NCBI GenBank assembly: GCA_961205875.1
Contig: OY540810.1
Coordinates: 30,628,001-30,692,000, forward strand
Source: Sialis fuliginosa
Lineage: Eukaryota > Arthropoda > Insecta > Megaloptera > Sialidae
DNA: 64,000 nt
Direction: 5' to 3'
How positions within the stretch are numbered: the stretch's first letter is position 1; every line of letters begins with the position of its first letter. The notes under the pieces are model-generated. The model worked only from the letters and a program-made list of their open reading frames with translations, was not told where the DNA came from and did no database searches. The position numbers were made by a program, and so were the translations under genes. Below, piece by piece: positions 20,710 through 29,965 of the stretch.

Positions 20710-23700
20710 ATGATTTTCATAATTTTTGTTCAGTTTTCAATTCTTTTACAAGGTGAAAGTTGTATATTTATTATTTGTTTAGTTATTAACATAAAATTAA
20801 AAACATATTTTTGTAATTCTTTCAGTTTTGCAATATATCGATGCAACGTGTCTTGTTACTTCGGATTCATGTCCTAATGAATACATCGATTATTATTTTT
20901 CTTCAAAAAAGTAAGTATCTATACAATTAAATATGTCCGATATTAAGAAAAATGAGTAAGTAAATAGGATTAGTCAAAAAATTCAAGCGCGTTTGTTTTT
21001 AGGGTTCCGAAGAAACCCTATTAATCTCACTTTTTCGTCTGTCCGTCCGTATTTTTTAGTCAAAACAAAATATCTCGTAAACTATATAAGCTAAAAACTT
21101 TAAATTTTTACTGAACATGTAAAATGATATCCTCAAATATGTTGAAAAAATATTGACAAAGTCAAAATGTATAACCAAACCAGTGGAATTTGACCCTCTT
21201 TCTTTTTTTTTAATCAAAAATGGCGCCTACAGGGGGCTTTAAAACAAAACAAAATGTATACACACGCAGAGAAAAAACATGGTTGTGACATGATCGCAGC
21301 AACATAACTTTTTTGTTTGTATAATATATTGGTTACTATGAAAATAGTTAATACTTGTAATAATTTCATATTTTTCAGAATGATTACCGTAAAAATTAAA
21401 TTATTATAGAAAACATTGTCTTTTTGTAAGTACTATGTTACATTATCACCAGAAATTTAAGTTGCTGCAAAAAAAGTATGATTCTGGTAACATAATATTA
21501 ATTTGACATTTATGATTCCAGTAATCATTTGCTTTACAACAATGATTTCCTTGATAAACAATCGTTTGTTTTGATTTTTATACGATACCCTATAGTTGAC
21601 GTAATATAAATATGATTGGAACAACCATTAGGTATAGTCACTATACCAAGTAATATGTTCAAAGTTATTTTTTAAGTGTAACGTGGTCATGTGCAATGTG
21701 AGTTTATAGAGGCGGAATTCTTTCATTTTTTTCAGTTCTTATTTTATATTCTATTAATTAAGTAAGTACGCTGGTAAATTGTTCCTACAGTAAAGTTTGT
21801 AAAGTGAACGATATATGCAAAGTGTTTTAAATACTGCATATTACACCTAAAGTGAGTGAATTATATTTTTGTTATGAGTTTGTCTAAAAACAGTTTTGTT
21901 TTGTGTCAATCTACTTTAAATACGGAGGCAGAACTTTATTAATAACAAATAAAAAAATGAATCGAAACAGCATGATTGTTGTATTCAACATATTATGTTA
22001 TCGTCCTCTAAACAAGATGGTTGCATTCAACATATTATGTTCTCGACAATAAAACAACATGGTTGCATCCAAAATATTATGTTCTCGTCAACGAAACAAT
22101 ATGGTTGCATCCAAAATATTATGTTCTCGTCAACGAAACAATATGGTTGCATCAAACATATTATGTTCTCGACACTAATAGTGTATGGTAGTCACAAAAG
22201 AGAAGTTATCATTAAATGGTTATAATTATGATTCCTGCAATAAAGATTACAATCATATTATTATGCTCTCAAAAAATTATTGTCGCAACCATGTTTTTTC
22301 TCTGCGTGCAAGGCGTGTGGGGGTGTCAAAATGTAGAGCTCATTCAGTATAGTATGACCCTATTTTTTTCTAACTCAAAAAATGGCGCCAGTAAGGGGCT
22401 CCAAGTAGTAATTTTTTTGCCAACTCATCCTCTATACTGGCTCAAAAATCTGAAGAAAAAAATTTGGTAATGAGGCTTTGGTGGGACTACCAACGACAAA
22501 TACTAAAGTCAACAATATCAATTCAAATTTTGGAGAAATAGGGAGGGGCGTATTTTTATTTTTATATCTAAGCAAGTGGGGTGTCAAAATGTACATCGCA
22601 ATTAATAGAATATGACATTATTTTTATATTTTTTTCTAACTGAAAAATGTACCTGATGCTGGTTAGGATTTTAAAATGCAAAATTCTGTAATATCTTCGA
22701 ATGGGAATATTTTACTACCAATGTTGTAATTACCTTTCATACAGAAAATTGAACTCTCTATAAAAAATTCCTGGAAAATTTTCACGGAACAAAGGTCGGT
22801 CGTGAAATATTTAGAACAAATAATAATTTTAGGATACCACCCCACCCTCTCCACTCAACCAACAAATCGATTCAGTATTTCATGAGTAATGCGTGTGACA
22901 AGGATTCGGGGAACAAACGGGCACACAGACAGACATACATTCAGATACACAACCAGACAGACATGGAAAGATAAGTGTTTGTTTCGATCTGAAACAGTAA
23001 GATCAAGTGCAAATTTTAAAAACAGATAATAGTTATATTTTTTTCTGCTTTCAGAAATGATCACATAGCTTCCTCTATTATACATTTTCCGGCATAAGTC
23101 TGTTTATCGATTTGCATACAGAACACACGTAGAAGTACTTTTGCCGGGCCCGTTGTTTTCTGGCAGCGTTAACTGACTTATGCCGGGCCCTGAATATTTT
23201 CTGAATATTAGCTAAAATTCGTGACCGACAACAAAAATAATATTCTATTTATATATTATTTATAAAATCTAAATATCTACATAATATTAATAAATTAAAT
23301 CACTATTTATTAGAAATCAGTTCGAAAAAATTAACCCGACAAGCGATAAGCAACTGGCCAATTTAATAGAAAACCCTAGCTTACCGACTGTGATCGTAAT
23401 TCCCGGGTTCGCAACGGATGGTACGTTGTCTTTATCACCGGGACCCGAAATACAGAGAGGTAAGCACAATTTGTATCATTCTTCATTAAACCAAAACTGT
23501 CCAAAACTCATTTCATTATTTTTGGATTATACCCCAGTGTTGGATTCCTGTTTAATTAAATGTACTAAATTAAAGATATTTGTAGATATTTGATTATTAT
23601 CTTTACTGAATCATAATCTATAGACACTTATAACTGTAAAATAGCGAAATTTGATGACAATCGGCCAATAGGTGTCAAAATGGTGGACTTTTGAACTAAT

Positions 23701-26700
23701 TGTCAGTGTAATCTATTTATTAATTATTATATCATCATTCTTTATTTTATAACTTTTATGTCATAGTACTTATCATTTTGTGATCATGAGCAAATATCCA
23801 TCACGGGGTACCCATTACTGGTTTTACTTTATCCATTACTGGAGAAAAAACATAAACAAAATAAAAGGCTATAAGGTACTGGCACTAGTTATGGCCGCTA
23901 TAAGAGCAAGTTTTACTGTTTTTGTGATTGACGGGGTTCTTTTTATAATTCTCATGAACTCATGTTACTAATAAAACAAATAACTCTTAATTTAATCAAT
24001 TTAATTACCAAAGTCCGCAAATTAGTTTATTTTTTAAATTATAGCCTTTTATTTTGTTTATGTTTTTTATCCAGTAATGGATAAAGTAAAACCAGTAATG
24101 AGCACGCAGTGATGGACACTTGGTAATGATTACAAAATGATAAGTACTACGACACAAAAGATACAACAGAAATAATCCTCAAATTTGAAACAATGTAAAT
24201 AGACTATTGATTGTATGTTTTTGAAAGGAACAATTGCGTTAAAGGATTTTTATTGTTTTATATGTTTGTTTGACACCTACAGATGATAAAATTACAAAGT
24301 GCTACTAAATTGACCCTTGTGTTTTTGAGGGGGGGGGGGGTAAAACTAGTCACTTTTCAGTGTTTTAAGTATAACTCGAAAACTAAGCAAAAATTGACAA
24401 ATTTACAAGAATAATTTTTTAAAGAAAATTGAATATCCCATTAAAATAGAAGATTTAAAAAAAAAATTATTTTTATGCAAAAAATATTTAAAAGCAGTTG
24501 CTATGATAATATAATAATTGATAAATGAATTATACTCATAATTAGTTTAAGTGTTCACCATTTTGACACCTAATTGCCGATTGTCATCAAATCACGTTGT
24601 AATATTAGATTAATATTCAGAAATTGTAGTAATCAAATATCAACAAATATTTTTAATTCAGTATATTTAATTTAAAAATAGCCATTACTGAGGTCATATC
24701 CAAGACTGGTTTCAGTACCTTACTTGTTTTATTAGTAACATGAGTCCTTGAGAATTACAAAAAAGAAACCCATCAATTCCAAAAACAGTATACCTTCGTC
24801 TTAAATGATCCAAAATTTTGATAATAATACATATTAATCATATTATATAGTTTTTGTTCAGTAAAAATATGAATACACGAACTTGAGTAACTGTATTTCA
24901 ATATTACTGTCCCCAAGAAAGAACCCTCAGATCCCCCATCTATCTGATTTTGCAATATCTTTCGAATAGATAGAAATTTTAAAAAGTTCCAAATGTATTT
25001 ACTTAAAAAGTGGTCTAAAGATGCAAAAAGTTTTCTAACCCTGATAATTTTATCGTAAATTGGCGGTAGCTGGTATTAATTAAACAGGTTTTGAGAAAAT
25101 AACTATGAAATTAAAAAAAAAATTATAAAAAGAAATACTTTCTTTAATTTATTATAAGTTGTATACTATAGCTGTGAGGCCCCTGTGAAAATAATTAAAA
25201 TAATTTCAATGTGATTTTTCATAGCTCTTCAGTCTAAAGGCGCGTACAATATAATCATAATGAACTGGTATGCTCTATCTGTGATGCCTTGTTATTTACA
25301 AGCCACTTACAATGCTGTGATTGTTGGGAATTGTACTGCCCAGCTAGTGGACAGATTGGTATCAAAGATTGGTATCAAGCTATCAAACCTGCTCATCATA
25401 GGACACAGCCTAGGTGCACATATTGCTGGATATGTCTCGGCCAATCTAAAATCTCCAGGAAAAATTAATCGTATTATAGGTAAGACATTAGACATAGTGT
25501 GTGTATAACAATATTTTACCAATTTTTGTACACTACAGTCAAGGTATATAAAGACAAAGTAGTCTCAATAGTTCCTTGACAAATCAGCGTTTCGCGGAAA
25601 TTACGTCACCCAGGGGATATACATATTCAAATGTTATAAATGTATAATTAGTACAGCAAAAATAGATTTTTAGAACACAATAATTCCTTTATCAACACCG
25701 TTATATGTTGGTTTAAAACAGTAGTCTTAAAACTGTCCTTCGAACGTCTCTGGAGGTACCTCTCCGCGGTATCTCTTTGGGGGTTCCGCATGTCAAAATA
25801 AAAATTCGAAAAAAAAATATTAAACACTCAAACTAAAATCGAAAGTAGGTACATACATTAGTTAACAATACTTTGGACAAAAATTACCCGAAATTACTGC
25901 GTCGGAACACAGCAAAATGGGGCTTCAAAGTACACGACTCTCACTTGACGTTATAAACGCTTTTTCCACTGATCTATTTATAAAAAAAAATCAGGCAGAC
26001 ATCAGGCTTCAAGAATATATAAACATATATATAAAAAATGTTGTTAAAAACTAAAAAAAATTGGACTTAAAAGATGATTTCTGGAATTTTTGGGGGATTT
26101 TTTATAAACAATTTTAGTTATTAGTTACTATTATGTGAAAAATATGAACCTTATACAAAAATGCTTTCAAGTATGAATATAATTTATAATTATTAAATAT
26201 TATTGCTTGAAGCCATAGTAAAAACATAATGTTAAATTGATACAGGTTTGGACGCAGCGTTCCCATTGTTTGGACTTCCGTTCACGTGGTACCGGAAGTT
26301 GAACAAGAACGACGCAGATTTTGTGGAGATTATTCACACTCAAGGAGGAATTTTGGGCCAACCGGATCCCATGGGAACCGTGGACTTCTACATGAACGGT
26401 GGCTGCTTTCAACCAAGCTGTCAATGTAATAATACTCGTAGTTATCAGTGCCGGATTAAACCAACACGAGGCCAGTAGCAAATATTATAAAGAGGCCCTT
26501 GTCAGTGGCATCACTAGGAGGGGGGGGGGGAGTGACACCCGGGGTGGAAATCGATAGTGTCACCCCCTCAAAAATTAGAAAGTGCAAACTTATGACTGTT
26601 TAAAAATTTATTTTTGCTTTTTTTTAACTATCTCTTAATTTTTTTGAGAAGGGTATAATGAAACACCACTTTTACAGACAAAATGTTCTCAATTTAATGT

Positions 26701-27636
26701 GGCAAATTTAGAAACATCGATTTAAAAAATCAAAGAGCTTTAAAAATCGATTTTTCGATAAAATCGAATCAAGATCGGAAACCCTAAAATTAAATTATTA
26801 ATTACTGTAGATTTGGACACCCCGTATCAATCACTGGATGGAAGGTGGTAAATCTAATAAGATATATTTTCTCGCTAAGCCGCGGGGTCTCCAGCGACGC
26901 GGGGCCTGTAAAAAAACTAAATAGTTTACAATACCTGCTAGAAGTAAATAATATATGACTATCTAGACAGAAAATATTGTGGCATCGCCAGTGAAATCAA
27001 ATATAAACTTTTAAGGGTTCCTATAAATTAATCTCACTTTGTTGTCCGTCCCTCCGTCCTTTTCATCAAAGCAAAATATCTTTTAAACTATATAAGCTAG
27101 AAACTTGAAAAAGAAAGAGATAGAAAATGGTTTGAGATATACTTGTCCTTATTTAAACAGAAGTAACTATTTTATTTTTCTTAGAAAAAGAGATAGATAT
27201 ATCCCAAACCCCATCGCATTTTTCTCACCGTTTTGAATTATGTTAATACAGAATGCGCCGTCTATTCTCTATGTCTATGGTTTATATGTAGGTATATATG
27301 TTTTGATAACATCTTTAAATTGTTAAATTTCTATTTTTTCCAGTGAATTTACTTTGCAGTCACAATATGGCTATTGAGTATTTTGTGGAGTCAATAACCA
27401 CCTCAATTGGGTTTTATGGAATCAGATGTATCTTGAATGGGGATTACAGAAAATGCAAAGAAGCATCTCCAGAAAGATATATCATGGGTTACTACAGTCC
27501 GCAAAAGTAAGTTATAACAAAATTTCATATTAATTATTGGGCAATATTTTAATTTATTATTTGTTTCAGTTACTCTGGAATTTTTTATGTAAGGACGCAG
27601 CTTACATATCCCTATGCTTTAGGATTGGATAGATAA
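20710..27636 (+). CDS. Lipase 2, pancreatic-lipase family, complete
   Basis: This is a predicted 312-residue secreted lipase or phospholipase A1-like enzyme. Exons are 20,710-20,752, 20,826-20,910, 23,314-23,459, 25,225-25,479, 26,246-26,425, 27,344-27,506 and 27,570-27,636 (939 nt, ending in TAA). The ATG opens a signal peptide, MIFIIFVQFSILLQ. The triad motifs are GHSLGAH (Ser153), GLDAA (Asp179) and CSH (His243). The HTQGG and GTVDFYMNGG blocks fit the family, and the C-terminal NYSGIFYVRT strand closes it. Two features are odd. The oxyanion strand reads VIVIPGF where the paralogue has VIVIHGY. The exon-5 donor is GTAATA. Exon sizes and phases match lipase 1 closely, showing an old inverted duplication. 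The 2.4-kb and 1.8-kb introns hold many repeats. The motif change near the oxyanion hole may alter activity; that is an inference. Confidence 0.85.
21000..21250. repeat. Lepidopteran-type GGTTCCG repeat, interrupted
   Basis: The segment begins AGGGTTCCGAAGAAACCC, followed by GTCTGTCCGTCCG and ATCTCGTAAACTATATAAGC. A second start of the same family lies at 27,016-27,110 in intron 6. The 3' part of the family probably reappears at 22,860-23,085 and 63,560-63,770. A CACTA-like element sits in it at 21,263. Confidence 0.55.
21263..22308. mobile_element. CACTA-like MITE with 23-bp perfect inverted ends
   Basis: The ends are CACGCAGAGAAAAAACATGG(TTG) and its exact inverse ending GCGTG. A possible 2-bp duplication, CA, flanks both ends. 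Termini starting CAC and ending GTG, a short duplication and arrays of subterminal repeats fit the CACTA (EnSpm) superfamily. The element is 1,046 bp, has no transposase, and carries a 42-bp tandem array near its right end. Confidence 0.6.
21953..22204. repeat. 42-bp tandem repeat array, about six units
   Basis: Units begin near 21,953, 21,995, 22,037, 22,079, 22,121 and 22,163. The core is ACAAxATGGTTGCATCCAAA followed by ATATTATGTTCTCG. The two units at 22,079 and 22,121 differ at only a couple of bases; the outer units are more diverged. Because 42 is a multiple of three, a 76-codon frame runs through, repeating a 14-residue KQYGCIQNIMFSST-like word. I read this as a transposon subterminal array, not a protein. 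Its ACATGGTTG core also occurs in the element's inverted ends. Confidence 0.8.
22309..23190. repeat. Tandem-like repeat modules and lepidopteran repeat tail
   Basis: The module GTGTCAAAATGTA ... TGACCCTATTTTTTTCTAAC ... AATGGCGCCAGTAAGGGGC occurs at about 22,323 and, diverged, at about 22,580. A related piece precedes the CACTA-like element at 21,190. From 22,860 the tail has CGTGTGACAAGGATTCGGGG, ACAGACAGACAT and a GATCACATAGCTTCC end, matching 63,560-63,770. At 23,088-23,190 a small inverted pair, CCGGCATAAGTC with GACTTATGCCGG, is visible. Confidence 0.5.
23640..23873. mobile_element. Partial inverted copy of the AGGTACTGGCACC MITE
   Basis: Read on the minus strand, this matches the middle of copies A and B (CCACCATTTTGACACCTATT, CACAAAATGATAAGTACTA, CCAGTAATGGATAAAGTAAA). 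It ends exactly where copy B begins, making a head-to-head pair. The outer terminus is missing. Confidence 0.65.
23874..24720. mobile_element. AGGTACTGGCACC MITE, copy B, with an insertion
   Basis: The ends are AGGTACTGGCACTAGT and ACTGGTTTCAGTACCT with TA on both sides. Compared with copy A it contains about 290 extra bases at roughly 24,200-24,490, between AACAATGTAAA and AGCAGTTG. That piece includes an 11-G run and cannot be assigned to a family. Confidence 0.75.
25715..26040. repeat. Decayed hAT-like piece in lipase 2 intron 4
   Basis: CAGTAGTCTTAAAACTG followed by TCTCTGGAGGTACCTCT resembles hAT-Buster-type ends (CAGTGGTCTTCAAATTTT at 47,073 is similar). The partner end was not found. 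Confidence 0.35.
26506..26600. mobile_element. hAT-like terminus with G run in lipase 2 intron 5
   Basis: CAGTGGCATCACTAGGAGG followed by a run of 12 G and GTGACACCCGGGG is a hAT-type end, similar to the one at 1,627. The other end is not certain; a GGCATCGCCAGTG at about 26,982 is a possible but weak partner. Confidence 0.4.
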
Positions 27637-27780
27637 GATTTAGATACAAAAATCCTATGTAAAATATTTATCATAACTATAATCTTATAGTTTTAATTCA
27701 ATATACGCTATATTGAACGTGTTTATTATTGTTGATATGTCTATATGTATGTATATGTACGATATCTCATAACTCCTGCA

Positions 27781-28841
27781 CAGAGCTGTGCACTACTCGA
27801 GTACAAGTATTTAAGTACTTTTTTTGAGTAATTTTACGTGTAGGTACTTAATTACTTTTCCGATGAATTGTAATTGTACTTGTATTTAAGTACTTTACCT
27901 AACAAAAGTATTTGTACTTGTACTTAAATACTTTTTTGAAAAAAGTACTTTGTACTTGCACTTAAATGTGTTTATTTGAAAGTAATTGTACTTGTTTAGT
28001 TGAAAATGTACTTAAATACATACAAATGTACTTAAGTACTTTTACATTAAACAAGTACTTTGTCAATTACAAATATAGAAATAGAAACTTTGTTTTTTGT
28101 TAAAAAAGTGAAAGATTAGGTATTCAATTGCACTCTAATAACGAAATATGAAGATAAGTTTATATTTTATAATTGATTTTAACTGTCATTTTTAAATAAA
28201 TAGGTATATACAGGTATATAAATAACTTCTATGTACGTACAAATGCCTTTATTAAAAAAACAGTTCATGCGGTTCTGGTATTATTTTTTATAAGTAACCC
28301 CCTGTTTAACAACGGTTTCTTGTTTCATGTTTATTAAATTAAATAAAAATATAATAGGTATGGACATTATGTAGGTACGTTGTACGGTTTGTACATTAAA
28401 ATTTTTATAATGGGAATGGTTTCTAGTTTTGTCGGCTTGAGTGCTCCATTTTCCAACAGCTAAGTGGTTTTTATTAATTTATTATTTATGTCTTGTGTAT
28501 AGAAATTTGATTTTAACTTAAAATTATTTGTTTGGAAATTCTGATATATGTATATAGCGACATTTATCGATTTATCTCCTACCCAAAAGATATAAAAAAT
28601 ACCCAGGACGACGCGAAAATAGGCATTACTGCACTGAAGTAAATATAATATTTTTAAATAGTAAAGAAAATATATATAACAAATGTAATTGCAATTGCAA
28701 AAAGTACTTGTGTTTGTACTTAAGTACAATTTTGTGATGAAGTAGAAGTACTTGTATTTGTACTTAAGTAGGTACATTTTTGTGGCAATGTGCTTGTACT
28801 TGTACTTAAGTACATTTTTTTTAAACTTATGCACAGCTCTG
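27781..28841. mobile_element. hAT MITE rich in AGTACTT words, 8-bp target duplication
   Basis: The ends are CAGAGCTGTGC and its perfect inverse GCACAGCTCTG. The flanks CTCCTGCA (27,773-27,780) and CTCATGCA (28,842-28,849) match at 7 of 8 bases. Both subterminal zones (27,800-28,070 and 28,690-28,815) are dense in AAGTACTT and GTACTTGTACTTAAGTAC words. The middle has no transposase. The 153-codon minus frame across it is composition-driven. Confidence 0.85.
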
Positions 28842-29252
28842 CTCATGCAGAACCACTGGTCTGATTTGAAAAAATCTTTCACTGGTGGTAATATTAGAAT
28901 CTCGGGAGTAACCACGGTCATAGAGATATTATAATACTAGAATGATAACTACAATGGTAGAACGTGAGCTGATAGAAATAGATTCCAATGTTAACTAATT
29001 TAAAAATAGCATCTCTTATAAATTCTTTAGTAACCATAACATTGGAAAAATAACAGATAAGGAGGTAATAACAAAAGCATTAAACAACAATAGGGATGCT
29101 TTAATAACAATAGGCGAGTGCGCGATAATTAGAATATGATTATAGAATTCTATATGGTTTTTATCTTAACTAATTTATTTTATTTAAGCAACAGCTCGAA
29201 AGATGGCAACACACAAAATTTCTTTAAATAAAGAATTATGTATTTTCTAAAG

Positions 29253-29857
29253 CAGTAGTTCCCAATCTTTTTATCATGATGGATCTTCAAAAAGTAAAAA
29301 AAATCGGCTTCGAACCGAAACTGAACAGAAAACCGGAAAAACCGTTATTTTTTGCCGGAACGAAACCCGGAACAGAACCGAAATAAAAATATCGGTTTTT
29401 ACGGTTCAGTACATGTTAAAATATGCACGTTAACATGATCTTATTTCCCATTTCAATTATCGTTCGGACTATCATACAAGTAGGTACCATAAAATATTCT
29501 AAATTATGGTAGAACATTATTTTTTAATACAAATATTTTTTTTTTGTTTAATTAATAACTCAGAGCTGAATCGAAAACCGAAAAAACCGGAAAAACCGTT
29601 ATTTTTTGCGGAACGAAAACCGGAACCGAATCGAAATATATTTTTTTGCTCGAACCGAAACGAAAACCGAAACGAAAAAAATAACGGTTCGAAGTCCTGA
29701 AAAAAATCAAGTGGATCCCAGAAATATATTTTTTTAAATGAATTTTTTTATATATTATAAAAAATGTAGAATCATTTAGAAACACACAAGTGTACAATGA
29801 GAAACAGTGAGATTCACCGCGAATCTCTTACGATGGATCATAGGTTGAAAAATTCTG
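29253..29857. mobile_element. hAT element carrying a second hAT element
   Basis: The left end CAGTAGTTCCCAATCTTTTT and the right end (minus strand) CAGAATTTTTCAACC are diverged partners. The flanks TTCTAAAG (29,245-29,252) and CTCTAAAG (29,858-29,865) match at 7 of 8. Internal words GATGGATCTT and CGATGGATCATAGG near the two ends also pair. An ACCGGAACC-type element is inserted at 29,306-29,699. No transposase is left. Confidence 0.75.
29306..29699. mobile_element. Nested hAT element with ACCGGAACC subterminal words
   Basis: The left end GGCTTCGAACCGAAAC and right end CGGTTCGAAGTCCTG are inverted partners; the left tip lacks about the first two bases. AAAAAATC flanks both ends as a target duplication. 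Subterminal DNA repeats AACCGGAA/AACCGAAA many times. A second copy is at 56,980-57,290 with the complete tip CAGGGCTTCTAACCGG. The KPKKPEKP-like open frames here are just these words translated. Confidence 0.8.
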
Positions 29858-29965
29858 CTCTAAAGTAAAGAAACATTTATTTCACGTGATAATAATTACA
29901 GTGCAAATTAACGTATACATATATATTATATTTTCACATATTATTTAATAAATTCAGTACATTAT

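Noticed and set aside
21953-22204. Regular repeats considered as a CRISPR array
   Set aside because: Units are directly adjacent with no unique spacers, and this is eukaryotic DNA.
21995-22225. 76-codon frame with a repeated KQYGCIQNIMFSST-like word, considered as a repeat protein
   Set aside because: The repeat unit belongs to a transposon with inverted ends and there is no coding context; 42-bp periodicity explains the open frame.
26506-26990. Complete hAT element ending at GGCATCGCCAGTG
   Set aside because: The right end does not match the left end well enough and no 8-bp duplication could be found.
28460-28921. 153-codon minus-strand frame
   Set aside because: Crosses the end of a hAT element and is made of AAGTACTT-type words read as Lys/Tyr/Leu repeats.
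29506-29700. Frame rich in KPKKPEKP- and NRNEK-like peptides
   Set aside because: Translation of ACCGGAACC/ACCGAAAC subterminal words of a hAT element.
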